Source: Rhodococcus opacus B4 (lineage in GTDB: Bacteria > Actinomycetota > Actinomycetes > Mycobacteriales > Mycobacteriaceae). Taken from it: 64,000 nucleotides of DNA. A program made the position numbers and the translations under genes. How positions within the stretch are numbered: position 1 is the first letter of the stretch; each line of letters opens with the position of its first letter. The stretch spans positions 6,448,001-6,512,000 of the forward strand of contig NC_012522.1 of the NCBI RefSeq assembly GCF_000010805.1, read 5' to 3'. A model generated the notes under the pieces. The model was given only the letters and a program-made list of their open reading frames with translations, ran no database searches and was not told the origin of the DNA. This document shows positions 46,349-56,788 of this stretch, in pieces.

Positions 46349-47550
46349 TTGGACGAGACGGCGGCCTCGTCGACGGTGACGCCCTCCCGTTCGGCGTCGT
46401 CGAGGTCTTCGTTCGCGGCGACGGCGTCGGGGATGTTGCTTTCGGCGCTGTGCTCGTCGATCTGCTCACCGATGTAGCGCACCACCACGGCGGCGACGGC
46501 GGCTGCGGGCACCGCGAGGAAGGCTCCGACGATCCCGAACACGGAGCCACCGGCGGTGACGGCGAGCAGAACCACGACGGCGTGCAGTTTCATGCTCTTG
46601 CTCTGGAGGACGGGCTGCAGCACGTTGCCCTCGATCTGCTGCACCACGAGGATGATGATCAGCACGATCACCGCGGTGGTGAGACCGTTGGCGACCAGCG
46701 CGACCAACACTGCGAGCGCGCCGGCGACGAATGCACCGACGATCGGGATGAAGCCACCGATGAACGTCAGGATCGCGAGGACCGGTGCGAGCGGAACACC
46801 GAGGATCAGCAGTCCGGCGCCGATGAAGACGGCGTCGACGAGGGCGACCAGAGCCTGCGTGCGGATGAACCCGCCGAGCGTGTCCCACATGCGGCCCAGC
46901 ACCTCTTCGAGGTGACGGCCGGCGCGACCACCGCTGACGGAATGCAGCCACGGGATGAACCGGGGACCGTCCTTGATGAAGAAGAACGACAGCACCAGCA
47001 CCAGGCCGAGCGTGATGAGCAGCGAGCTGGCGGTGCTGACACCGGTGAACACCCCGGACGCGATGACCGTTCCACTTTCCTGGACCTTCACGATGATCGT
47101 GTGGATGCCCTGGTCGATCTGATCGTCCTGCAGGTTGATCGGCGGGCCCTTCAACCAGTCCTGCACCTGGTTGATGCCCTGGGTGGCCTTGTTGGCCAGC
47201 TCGGGGGCCTGCCTGACGACGGACGGCACGATGCCGGCGATGATCCCGGCGACGACGGCGATGAACAGGACGAGCGTCGTCGCGGCGGCCGCCGCCGGTG
47301 GGATGCGCCGCTTCGTCATCGCCCGCGTCGGCGGCCACAGCACCGTGCACACCACGACCGCCAGCAGCACCGGGAGGACGATCACCCACAGCTTCTCGAT
47401 GATCCATCCGAACAGCAACGCGCCCAGCGCGATTGCCACGAGGACCAGCGACCACTTGGCCAGCCACATCGCACCCAACCCGATGAGGTGCCCGCGGTCC
47501 GGCTTCGTGATCGTGCTCCCGGACGGTGCCGGGGCTTCCTTCTCCGTCAC
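46339..47550 (-). CDS. AI-2E family transporter
   Basis: 403 residues with about eight transmembrane segments. It shows the family pattern of two N-terminal helices (SLVLVAIALGALLFGWIIEKLWVIVLPVLLAVVVCTVLW), a central amphipathic segment (QGINQVQDWLKG) and a helical C-terminal half (LGGFIRTQALVALVDAVFIGAGLLILGVPLA, FIPIVGAFVAGALAVLVALV). Despite the name, members include Na+/H+ antiporters and exporters of unknown substrates. It starts with GTG 47550 and RBS GGGAGG. The acidic tail (residues 365-400) is unusual. Tandem CAGTACTG palindromes lie 35-51 bp upstream. Confidence 0.85.
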   Translation of the reverse strand: MTEKEAPAPSGSTITKPDRGHLIGLGAMWLAKWSLVLVAIALGALLFGWIIEKLWVIVLPVLLAVVVCTVLWPPTRAMTKRRIPPAAAAATTLVLFIAVVAGIIAGIVPSVVRQAPELANKATQGINQVQDWLKGPPINLQDDQIDQGIHTIIVKVQESGTVIASGVFTGVSTASSLLITLGLVLVLSFFFIKDGPRFIPWLHSVSGGRAGRHLEEVLGRMWDTLGGFIRTQALVALVDAVFIGAGLLILGVPLAPVLAILTFIGGFIPIVGAFVAGALAVLVALVANGLTTAVIVLIIILVVQQIEGNVLQPVLQSKSMKLHAVVVLLAVTAGGSVFGIVGAFLAVPAAAVAAVVVRYIGEQIDEHSAESNIPDAVAANEDLDDAEREGVTVDEAAVSSKPD

Positions 47551-47584
47551 AGATGGTCCTCCCTGCCGTGTCTGCTCAGCCGAT

Positions 47585-47601
47585 CAGTACTGACAGTACT
47601 G
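47585..47601. promoter_or_regulatory. Tandem palindromes upstream of AI-2E-family gene
   Basis: CAGTACTG, an 8-bp perfect palindrome, occurs twice with one base between. The site is 35-51 bp before the transporter's GTG and 27 bp after the ybdD stop (both minus strand). It may be an operator or overlap the promoter, since TACTGT appears on the minus strand. Confidence 0.5.
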
Positions 47602-47627
47602 GGGAACGCGGGGACGGCACGGTGCGG

Positions 47628-47811
47628 TCAGCAGCAGCGGGCGCCCGGGTTGGCGTCGGCGTCCGCGTAGCGCGCTCGCCAGTACTCCCGCTCGCTGGGC
47701 ACCTCGGCATCCGGATGGTGGCGGCGGAGGTGCTCGACGTACCTGCTGTAGTCGTGGTCGCCCATCAGTGCTCCCGTCCACCACCAGGCGGTCCGGACGG
47801 CCCCCACGACC

Positions 47812-47822
<11 letters not shown>
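47628..47822 (-). CDS. ybdD: YbdD/YjiX family (DUF466) small protein ending in Cys-Cys
   Basis: 64 residues, too short to notice without its context. VVGAVRTAWWWTGALMGDHDYSRYVEHLRRHHP and PSEREYWRARYADADANPG are typical of the YbdD/YjiX family encoded after cstA. Two ATG codons (47822, 47819) overlap the cstA end by about 8-11 bp, giving tight coupling. The C-terminus Arg-Cys-Cys matches the K-C-U selenoprotein tail of this family, with Cys in place of selenocysteine. It is thought to work with CstA in pyruvate or peptide uptake. Confidence 0.88.
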
Positions 47823-50115
<2,293 letters not shown>

Positions 50116-50241
50116 CGCGAACTCCTTCCCGGCGTCCCCGTCGTCATTGTGTGCCAGGGGCGACGCCGTCGACAGGTGCCACATCTTTTGTGGCCCCCGT
50201 CACCCTATTGCGCCGACGTTCGGTTCGACGAAAAAACGACG

Positions 50242-51819
50242 TCAGAAGCGAGTCGAGTCGGCATCGATCCAGTCGGTGAGCCAATCCGACGGCGGGTCCT
50301 CGAGTAGCTCGCCGGGCATCAGCCACTCGTACAGTTCCGCGTAGGTGCGGGTGGTGACGCCGTCGATCCGGCGGTTGAGCATCGCTGGTGTCAGTTGGTC
50401 GAAGCTGTCGAGACCCATCGACGCCACCATCTGACGGGCGCCTGCCACCGTCGACTTCTGGAACCGGAACACCCTGGCCGCCTTGTCGGGGACGTCGAGT
50501 GCGCGGGTCCGGGCCGGGTCCTGCGTGGTCACCCCGACGGGGCAGCGGTTGGTGTGACACATCTGCGCCTGGATGCACCCGACGGCGAACATCATCGCGC
50601 GGGCGGCCAGGGTGAAGTCGGCCCCCTGGATGATCCGTTTGACGATGTCGGATGCGCTGGCCACCTTCCCGGACGCGCCGATCTTGACGCGGTCCCGCAG
50701 GCCGGTGCCGGTCAGCGCGTTGTGCACCAGCATCAGCCCTTCGGTGAGGGGCATGCCCATGTTGTCCTCGAATTCCACTGGACCCGCACCGGTTCCGCCT
50801 TCGGATCCGTCGACGATGACGAAGTCCGGGGTGACGTCGCGTTCGAGCATGGCCTTGCAGATGCCGAGGAACTCGATGCGCGATCCGACGCACAACTTGA
50901 ACCCGACGGGTTTTCCGCCGGACAGCTTTCGCAGGGTGACGATGAAGTCGATGAGCTCGTTCGGGGTGGAGAACGCGGTGTGCGCGGGCGGGGAGATCAC
51001 CGTCTTCCCGACCGGCACGCCGCGCGTCTCGGCGATCTCCCGCGACACCTTCGCGCCGGGCAGCACACCGCCGAGCCCGGGTTTCGCGCCCTGCGACAGT
51101 TTGATCGAGATCGCCTTCACCTGCTCGAGAGCGGCGTGCTCGGCGAATCTGGCGGGGTCGAAGCGGCCGTCGTCGGTCCGGCAGCCGAAGTAGCCGGACG
51201 CGATCTCCCAGATCAGGTCGCCGCCGTGCTTGCGGTGGTAGGGGCTGATCGCGCCCTCGCCGGTGTCGTGCGCGAACCCGCCGCGCGCGGCCCCGGCGTT
51301 GAGGGCTTCGATGGCGTTGGCGGAGAGCGAGCCGAAGCTCATCGCCGACACGTTGAGAAGCGCGATGTCGTAGGGCTGTTCGCAGTCGGGGCCGCCGAGG
51401 CGCACGGTCGGCGCTTCGGGCGGGGCCATACGTGCGCGCAGCGAGTGGACCATGAACTCGTAGCCGACGGCGTGGACGTCCCGTTCGGTGCCGAACGGCT
51501 CCTCGGCGAGCGTGCCCTTGGCGCGCTCGTAGACGAGGTCGCGGGTGTCGCGGTCGAAGGGCGTTCCATCCGTGGACGATTCGATGAAGTACTGCTGGAT
51601 CTCGGGGCGGATCTTCTCCAGCAGGAATCGCGCGTGCCCCAGCACCGGGTAGTTCCGCAGGATGCTGTGCCGCCGTTGCAGCAGGTCCCACGTGCCCAGG
51701 GCGGCCGCCGCGAGCAGGAGGAGGGCGGCGAACCACCATCCGGTGGCCACACCGACGGTCAGGGCGAGAGCGCCCAGGCCGAGGATCCATAGCGTGAGGA
51801 CGATCAACCATCGGGTCAC
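50242..51819 (-). CDS. FMN-binding glutamate synthase family protein (orphan GltB-like)
   Basis: 525 residues. Two N-terminal transmembrane segments (WLIVLTLWILGLGALALTVGVATGWWFAALLLLAAAALG) anchor a TIM-barrel FMN domain with SMSFGSLSANAIEALN, GEGAISPYH, ISIKLSQGAKPGLGG, FVIVDGSEGGTGAGP and a Cys cluster CIQAQMCHTNRCPVGV that could bind Fe-S. It has the synthase domain of glutamate synthase but lacks the amidotransferase domain and has no GltD nearby; related proteins include archaeal-type synthases of uncertain reaction. GTG 51819 has TAGTCT 6 nt upstream and no Shine-Dalgarno, so it is probably leaderless. Confidence 0.87.
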   Translation of the reverse strand: MTRWLIVLTLWILGLGALALTVGVATGWWFAALLLLAAAALGTWDLLQRRHSILRNYPVLGHARFLLEKIRPEIQQYFIESSTDGTPFDRDTRDLVYERAKGTLAEEPFGTERDVHAVGYEFMVHSLRARMAPPEAPTVRLGGPDCEQPYDIALLNVSAMSFGSLSANAIEALNAGAARGGFAHDTGEGAISPYHRKHGGDLIWEIASGYFGCRTDDGRFDPARFAEHAALEQVKAISIKLSQGAKPGLGGVLPGAKVSREIAETRGVPVGKTVISPPAHTAFSTPNELIDFIVTLRKLSGGKPVGFKLCVGSRIEFLGICKAMLERDVTPDFVIVDGSEGGTGAGPVEFEDNMGMPLTEGLMLVHNALTGTGLRDRVKIGASGKVASASDIVKRIIQGADFTLAARAMMFAVGCIQAQMCHTNRCPVGVTTQDPARTRALDVPDKAARVFRFQKSTVAGARQMVASMGLDSFDQLTPAMLNRRIDGVTTRTYAELYEWLMPGELLEDPPSDWLTDWIDADSTRF

Positions 51820-51883
51820 GTGCTGAGACTAGAACCTCACGTGAGTGCCGACGCGTACTCCGGCGCACTTTCCCACTCACGTG
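51817..51883. promoter_or_regulatory. Three CACGTG sites in the GltB-like / CD225 divergent promoter
   Basis: CACGTG occurs at 51817-51822 (over the GltB-like start codon), 51838-51843 (within the 10-bp palindrome CTCACGTGAG) and 51878-51883. Spacings of 21 and 40 bp are near whole helical turns, so dimers could bind on one face. The minus-strand -10 TAGTCT (51831-51826) lies between the first two. Confidence 0.5.
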
Positions 51884-51939
51884 GGGGAGAGGGTGGGATA
51901 GTGGAGGCACGAGGTCAGCTGTCACATCAGGGGGATGTC

Positions 51940-52347
51940 ATGTCGGAGATCAATCCGGAATCGTCGAGCAATCCGGTGCCGCCGAAGCCGGGGGACACGG
52001 GCGCCTACGGTTACCAGTACCCGTCGCAGCAGCAACAACCGGCGCAGTCGCAGCCGTACCCGGGGCAGTACGGGCCGCCGCCGCTGCCGCCGTCGAATGC
52101 CGGGTGGGCGGTGGCCGCCGTTCTCTTCTTCTGGCCGCTCGCGTTCGCCGCGTTCAACCACGTCCACGACGTCTACCCGAAGTGGGCGATGGGCGACTAC
52201 CAGGGCGCCCAGTACGCGTCCGACCGCGCCAAGGCACTCGGCAAGATCGCCCTGTGGATCTGGGTGGCGCTGATCGTCGTCTTCGTGATCGGGTACGCCA
52301 TCCTGATCATCGCCCTCGTCGCGAACAGCAATACCAACAGCTGGTGA
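51940..52347 (+). CDS. CD225/dispanin family membrane protein
   Basis: 135 residues. The N-terminal 55 residues are Pro/Gln/Tyr/Gly-rich (YQYPSQQQQPAQSQPYPGQ), then WAVAAVLFFWPLAFAAFNHVHDVYPKWAMGDYQGAQYASDRAKALGKIALWI and a final helix (ALIVVFVIGYAILIIALVA). The two-helix pattern with a conserved loop between is that of CD225 (IFITM-like) proteins, widespread in actinobacteria with unknown function. ATG 51940 follows a GGGGG site by 6 nt. It is divergent from the GltB-like gene. Confidence 0.82.
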   Translation: MSEINPESSSNPVPPKPGDTGAYGYQYPSQQQQPAQSQPYPGQYGPPPLPPSNAGWAVAAVLFFWPLAFAAFNHVHDVYPKWAMGDYQGAQYASDRAKALGKIALWIWVALIVVFVIGYAILIIALVANSNTNSW

Positions 52348-52379
52348 GGGCGATGGTCGTTGATCCGGCGCCGACGCCG

Positions 52380-52385
52380 TAGAAT
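52380..52385 (+). promoter_or_regulatory. -10 hexamer of ychF
   Basis: TAGAAT, 9 nt before the GTG at 52395; a near-consensus -10 with leaderless spacing. Confidence 0.5.
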
Positions 52386-52394
52386 CCAACGACC

Positions 52395-53474
52395 GTGAGC
52401 CTTACCCTCGGAATCGTCGGACTGCCCAACGTCGGCAAGTCCACCTTGTTCAACGCGCTGACCAACAACGACGTGCTGGCCGCGAACTACCCGTTCGCGA
52501 CCATCGAACCCAACGTCGGCCTGGTGGAACTGCCCGATCCGCGGCTGTCCAAGCTCGCCGAGATCTTCGGTTCCGAGCGCATCCTGCCCGCCACGGTGTC
52601 GTTCGTCGACATCGCCGGCATCGTCAAGGGCGCCTCCGAGGGCGCCGGCCTCGGCAACAAGTTCCTCGCCAACATCCGCGAGGCCGACGCTATCTGCCAG
52701 GTGGTTCGCGTGTTCCACGACGACGACGTCGTGCACGTCGACGGCCGCGTCGACCCGGCGTCCGACATCGAGGTGATCGAGACCGAGCTCGTCATCGCCG
52801 ACATGCAGACCCTGGAGAAGGCCCTGCCGCGGCTGGAGAAGGAAGCGAAGAAGAACAAGGAGCTCAAGCCCATCCACGAGGAGGCGCTGAAGGCGCAGGA
52901 AGTCCTCGACTCGGGCAAGACCCTGTTCAGCGCGAAGGACAAGCTGGACTTCACGCTGCTGCGCGAGCTGAGCCTGCTCACCACCAAGCCGTTCCTGTAC
53001 GTGTTCAACGCCGACGAGTCGGTGCTCACCGACGAGGCGAAGGTCGCCGAACTGCGCGCCTCCGTCGCCCCCGCCGATGCCGTGTTCCTCGACGCCAAGG
53101 TCGAGCAGGAACTCCTCGAACTGGACGAAGAGGACCGGCAGGAGATGCTCGACTCCATCGGGCAGTCCGAGCCGGGCCTGCACGCCCTCGCCCGCACCGG
53201 CTTCCACACCCTCGGCCTGCAGACCTACCTCACCGCAGGTCCCAAGGAATCCCGCGCCTGGACCATCCACAAGGGCGACACCGCCCCGCAGGCCGCCGGC
53301 GTCATCCACACCGACTTCGAGCGCGGCTTCATCAAGGCCGAGATCGTCTCCTTCGACGACCTCGTCGCCGCCGGATCCATGGCCGCCGCCAAGGCCGCAG
53401 GCAAGGTCCGCATGGAGGGCAAGGACTACACCATGGCCGACGGCGACGTGGTGGAGTTCCGCTTCAACGTCTGA
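52395..53474 (+). CDS. ychF: Redox-regulated ATPase YchF
   Basis: 359 residues, Obg-related family. G1 GIVGLPNVGKSTLFNAL, G2/G3 region ATIEPNVG and VDIAGIVKGASEGAGLGNKFL, FNADES in place of NKxD (hence ATP preference), and a C-terminal TGS domain ending DGDVVEFRFNV. It binds ribosomes and acts in oxidative stress responses. It ends the region syntenic with M. tuberculosis (Rv1112). Its 3' end overlaps the convergent MFS gene by 11 bp. Confidence 0.95.
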   Translation: MSLTLGIVGLPNVGKSTLFNALTNNDVLAANYPFATIEPNVGLVELPDPRLSKLAEIFGSERILPATVSFVDIAGIVKGASEGAGLGNKFLANIREADAICQVVRVFHDDDVVHVDGRVDPASDIEVIETELVIADMQTLEKALPRLEKEAKKNKELKPIHEEALKAQEVLDSGKTLFSAKDKLDFTLLRELSLLTTKPFLYVFNADESVLTDEAKVAELRASVAPADAVFLDAKVEQELLELDEEDRQEMLDSIGQSEPGLHALARTGFHTLGLQTYLTAGPKESRAWTIHKGDTAPQAAGVIHTDFERGFIKAEIVSFDDLVAAGSMAAAKAAGKVRMEGKDYTMADGDVVEFRFNV

Positions 53475-54864
53475 CCGCGTCTCCCCGCACGAGAACTGCG
53501 ACGACGCCTGCGCCGAGGAGTGAGATCAGCCCTGTTACGACGGCGGCATGGTTCCATCCCGTCACCATGCCGTCGATGGTGCCTGAGGGGTCGAGGGCGA
53601 TGATGCTGACGACGGTGACGCCGATGGAGGAGCCGAGGTAGCGGGCGGTGTTGTTGGCTCCGCTTCCGAGGCCGCCCTGGTCGGCGGGGACGCTGGCGAC
53701 GGCTTGGCGGCCGAGGCCGGCGTTGAGCAGGCCGCTGGCGACGCCGGCGAGCAGCAGTCCCGGGACGAGTCGCAGCAGAGACGATTCGGGGGAGAGTCCC
53801 GTCATCGTGAGCATGGCGACGCCGACTCCGGCGAGTCCGATGACCAGTTGCGGTGAGCCGGCGAGCCGTGCGGGGAGTGTCCGCGCCAGCAGTGACGCCA
53901 CGACGCTCGTGCCCGACCACAGCGCGATCACGCCGGCCGCGGCGAGTGTGCTGACGTGCATCGTCTTGACCAGGAACGTACACGCGAACGACATCAGACC
54001 GATGATGCCCGCCCCGGTCGCGAGTGCGGCCAGGGTGGCGGCGAGGAAGTCGCGGCGGCGGAACAACGCGAGGTCGAGCATCGGGAATGGACGCCGCCGC
54101 TCGACGCCCACGAACGCAAGGGTGAATGCGGCGGCGCCGACACCGCACAACACGGTCGCGGCGGTGTTGCCCTGCCGGCCTTCGACCAGGGCGACGAGGA
54201 CCAGAACCATCGCCGCGCACAACGTGACCGCTCCGGGGACGTCGATCCGCTTCGGGACGGCGGACCGCGACTCGGCCAGCGCACGCGTCGCGACCTGTCC
54301 GATCGCGACCGACGCGACCGCGAGTGCCCAGTACAGGCCGCGCCACCATCCGGCGAGGTCGAGGAGACCCGCGAGCACGGGACCGACGGCGATGCCGGCG
54401 CCGACGCTCGCGCCCCAGATTCCGCTCGCCGTCGCACGCGCCGCCGGTGTGGTGAAGGCGTGGGCGACGGCTCCGAGGCTGGCCGCGATGAGCGCTGCGC
54501 CCGCCACACCCTGGACCAGTCGTCCGAGGATGAACAGGACGGGTTCCGAACTGACCGCGCCGACCACGGCGCCCAGTGCGAGAAGCCAGGCGCCCCAATG
54601 GAACACCCGGCGGCGGCCGTAGTCGTCGGCGAGTGCGCCCGCCGTCAGCAGGACTGCGGCGAGGCCCACGCTCATCGAACTGAGAATCCACGTCTGCGCC
54701 GCGGGGCCTGCCGACAACGCCGCGGCGACGGTGGGCATGTTGCCGAGTGGGGCACAGAACGCGACCAGGGCGACGAACGTGCCGAGCGACGCGACGGACA
54801 GCGTGGTGCCCGGGCGGGGTGAGTGTGTGGAGATCGCCGGGGCAACCGCAGTTGGTCTGTTCAC
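53464..54864 (-). CDS. MFS drug-efflux-type transporter
   Basis: 466 residues with 12-14 hydrophobic segments. Motif LTAGALADDYGRRRVFHWG (the A-loop G-x-x-x-D-x-x-G-R-R-R) follows TM2-3, and GVAGAALIAASLGAV and GIWGASVGAGIAVGPVLAGLL (motif C, antiporter type) are present, as in the EmrB/QacA family. A proton-coupled export pump is likely. GTG 54864 is chosen; the upstream operator overlaps this start codon. The divergent hxlR gene probably represses it. It is accessory compared with the mycobacterial order. Confidence 0.85.
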   Translation of the reverse strand: MNRPTAVAPAISTHSPRPGTTLSVASLGTFVALVAFCAPLGNMPTVAAALSAGPAAQTWILSSMSVGLAAVLLTAGALADDYGRRRVFHWGAWLLALGAVVGAVSSEPVLFILGRLVQGVAGAALIAASLGAVAHAFTTPAARATASGIWGASVGAGIAVGPVLAGLLDLAGWWRGLYWALAVASVAIGQVATRALAESRSAVPKRIDVPGAVTLCAAMVLVLVALVEGRQGNTAATVLCGVGAAAFTLAFVGVERRRPFPMLDLALFRRRDFLAATLAALATGAGIIGLMSFACTFLVKTMHVSTLAAAGVIALWSGTSVVASLLARTLPARLAGSPQLVIGLAGVGVAMLTMTGLSPESSLLRLVPGLLLAGVASGLLNAGLGRQAVASVPADQGGLGSGANNTARYLGSSIGVTVVSIIALDPSGTIDGMVTGWNHAAVVTGLISLLGAGVVAVLVRGDAVRR

Positions 54865-54904
54865 AAGACTGAACTTAGAACTATTTTGGTCTGGTGACAA
54901 GACC
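54854..54904. promoter_or_regulatory. Twin operator-like sites between MFS and hxlR
   Basis: GGTCTGTTCACAAGACT (54854-54870) and GGTCTGGTGACAAGACC (54888-54904) are near-identical imperfect palindromes GGTCT-N7-AGAC, 34 bp apart. The first overlaps the MFS start codon, the second lies just upstream of the hxlR -10. Both fit binding of an HxlR dimer. Confidence 0.65.
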
Positions 54905-54913
54905 AGGCTGCGG

Positions 54914-54919
54914 TAGCAT
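54914..54919 (+). promoter_or_regulatory. -10 hexamer of hxlR gene
   Basis: TAGCAT, 6 nt before the GTG at 54926; the nearest purine-rich run GGGGAA abuts the start, so a leaderless start is likelier. Confidence 0.5.
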
Positions 54920-54925
54920 GGGGAA

Positions 54926-55453
54926 GTGGCACTGGGAACCGGGTACTCGCAGCAGAACTGCAACCTTGCTCGCGCGCTCGAGGTGGTGGGCGAGCGGTGG
55001 ACGATGCTGGTGCTGCGCGACTGCTTCTACGGCGTCCGCCGCTTCAGTGATCTCCTCGCCCACCTCGACATCTCCCGCGCCGTCCTGACGGATAGGCTGG
55101 CCGCCCTCGTCGAGGCCGGAGTCCTCGTCCGCGTTGGACGCGGTCATCCAGAGTACGAACTCACCGAGGCCGGAAAGGCGCTGTGGCCGAGCATCTATGC
55201 GCTCTCGCAGTGGGGCGATCAGTACGTGTCGCCCGGCAATTACCCCGGCCGGGTGTTCTCGCACGCCGAATGCGGGACCCAACTCGACCGTTTCGGGCGG
55301 TGCCCCGGCTGCGGCACGATCCCGGGACCGGAAGACCTCGTCGTCGCACCTGGGCCGGGGGAGGCCGTCCACCCTCGCAACGACGCCGTCGCCGTGGCCC
55401 TGCGGGAACCCCGCAGGATGCTCACCCCGCTGCGGCCCCGCAGCGATGCCTGA
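54926..55453 (+). CDS. HxlR-family transcriptional regulator with C-terminal Cys motif
   Basis: 175 residues. The HxlR winged helix covers residues 8-105: CNLARALEVVGERWTMLVLRD, RRFSDLLAHLDISRAVLTDRL and ELTEAGKALWP. Cys12 is the conserved N-terminal cysteine that senses disulfide or aldehyde stress in HypR/YodB-type relatives. The extra C-terminal region has HAECGTQLDRFGRCPGCG, with spacing suggesting a small zinc ribbon. It is divergent from the MFS pump with two operator-like palindromes between, pointing to repression of the pump and of itself. Confidence 0.88.
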   Translation: MALGTGYSQQNCNLARALEVVGERWTMLVLRDCFYGVRRFSDLLAHLDISRAVLTDRLAALVEAGVLVRVGRGHPEYELTEAGKALWPSIYALSQWGDQYVSPGNYPGRVFSHAECGTQLDRFGRCPGCGTIPGPEDLVVAPGPGEAVHPRNDAVAVALREPRRMLTPLRPRSDA

Positions 55454-55456
55454 CCG

Positions 55457-56326
55457 TCACGCCGCGACGCGCAGTGGTGGTTCGAACGTCGCCCGCACCT
55501 GCAGCCACTGGGCGAGGATCTGACATCCGGTGAGTCCGCTCGCGTCGAGTGGTTCGCTGGCGTACGCGATGTGCCGCCCGCCGCGCGCGTTGACGACGCG
55601 CACACCGCGAAAGGTGAGGCGCGGCGGAAGGTAACCGAGTACCTCGATCATCGCGGTCCGCAGCCGGCCGAGGTCGGTGCGCCACTGCCGTGGGCTGAAG
55701 CGTGTCTTGGTCGCATTCTGGAAGCTGTTGCTGCGGATCAGTTCCCACGTCTGGGAGAGCCACGTCCGCAGCGAGCGGAACGACATCCACCGGGTGAGGT
55801 CGGCGATGTCGCGGACGTAGCTGTCCTCGCTGGCATTGCAGATCATGTCGTCCGGGTGCGCGATCCACTGCACCGGTACCGACTCGGGTATCGGTGCGCC
55901 GACGCCCGCGACTCCGCGCCCGCGGCACGCCGGTACCACTCCCGCCGGCTGTTCGGGGTCGGAGACGAGACCCACGGCGGCGAGGTTGCCGGCGGGCAGG
56001 GCGCCGGTGGCGATCTGCCCGAGCACCTCGCGGATCACGGTGCATCCCTGCGAGTACCCGATCAGCATGACGGGTCCGGGAACGTCCTCCATGGCGTCGA
56101 TCAACCGGCGGACTCCGACCTCGGTGCTCTGCCGGTAGCTGAGCCCGCCCGCGGCGACCGGGCCGTACGACGCCGGATAGCCGACCCACCGACATGCGAA
56201 ACGGTCGTCGAGGGCGTCGGTGACCTCACGCAAAAGCCCGGAGACGTGGCGCCGGTGGTCATCGGGGTGGGACTCACCGGTACCACCGACGGCGAGAAGG
56301 GTCACCAGGGGCATGACGTCCATCAT
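55457..56326 (-). CDS. Cutinase/LysB-like serine hydrolase
   Basis: 289 residues, alpha/beta hydrolase. VTLLAVGGTGES begins the fold; GYSQGCTVIREVL near residue 83-87 carries the nucleophile Ser, and HPDDMICNASEDSYVRDIADLTRW likely supplies the Asp. GYSQG is typical of cutinases, PE-PPE esterases and mycobacteriophage lysin B. No signal peptide is seen, so cytoplasmic or released by lysis. ATG 56326 has TATCGT 8 nt upstream (leaderless); an upstream in-frame TTG at 56377 is less likely. It converges with hxlR, 3 bp apart. Confidence 0.75.
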   Translation of the reverse strand: MMDVMPLVTLLAVGGTGESHPDDHRRHVSGLLREVTDALDDRFACRWVGYPASYGPVAAGGLSYRQSTEVGVRRLIDAMEDVPGPVMLIGYSQGCTVIREVLGQIATGALPAGNLAAVGLVSDPEQPAGVVPACRGRGVAGVGAPIPESVPVQWIAHPDDMICNASEDSYVRDIADLTRWMSFRSLRTWLSQTWELIRSNSFQNATKTRFSPRQWRTDLGRLRTAMIEVLGYLPPRLTFRGVRVVNARGGRHIAYASEPLDASGLTGCQILAQWLQVRATFEPPLRVAA

Positions 56327-56383
56327 GCCGACGGACGATAAGGATTCGATCGGCCGATCCTGAGAAGTTCCTGGCAATCCTTA

Positions 56384-56788
56384 TCACCCGACCGCCAGCG
56401 CGATCAGCGCCACCAAAGGCGGCCCGCTCTGTGACAGCGCGCCGACGACGCCGTCGCCGCGCGGCCTGCTGAGCGCCATGCGATCCGACGCGGCCAGGGC
56501 GAGGCCGGCCAGGAACATGAACAGGCAGGTGTAGACGACGAGCGTGCGGCCCTGAACGTCGTGACCGGCCCACCAGAGCGCGACGCCGGCGACTGCTCCG
56601 GAACCGAGGAACAGGTTGTAGAACCCGACGTTGAACGCCCACAGGTGGGCGGCGGGCACGTCGCTGTCCGGAATCCGGAAGACGCCCTCGTGCACCGACG
56701 GTCTGCGGAACAGGAGCGATTCCCACGCGAACGCCAGCAGGTGCACCGCGGCGGCGACCAGGGTGGCGATCTGCGCGACGACGATCAT
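56384..56788 (-). CDS. DUF1304 family membrane protein
   Basis: 134 residues with four transmembrane helices: VAQIATLVAAAVHLLAFAWESLLF, AAHLWAFNVGFYNLFLGSGAVAGVALWW, TLVVYTCLFMFLAGLALAA and a C-terminal helix. H-L-x-A-F/E-x-x-L and N-x-G-F/x-Y-N-L-F-L are typical of DUF1304, unknown function. It overlaps the cupin gene by 4 bp, so they are co-transcribed. Confidence 0.85.
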   Translation of the reverse strand: MIVVAQIATLVAAAVHLLAFAWESLLFRRPSVHEGVFRIPDSDVPAAHLWAFNVGFYNLFLGSGAVAGVALWWAGHDVQGRTLVVYTCLFMFLAGLALAASDRMALSRPRGDGVVGALSQSGPPLVALIALAVG

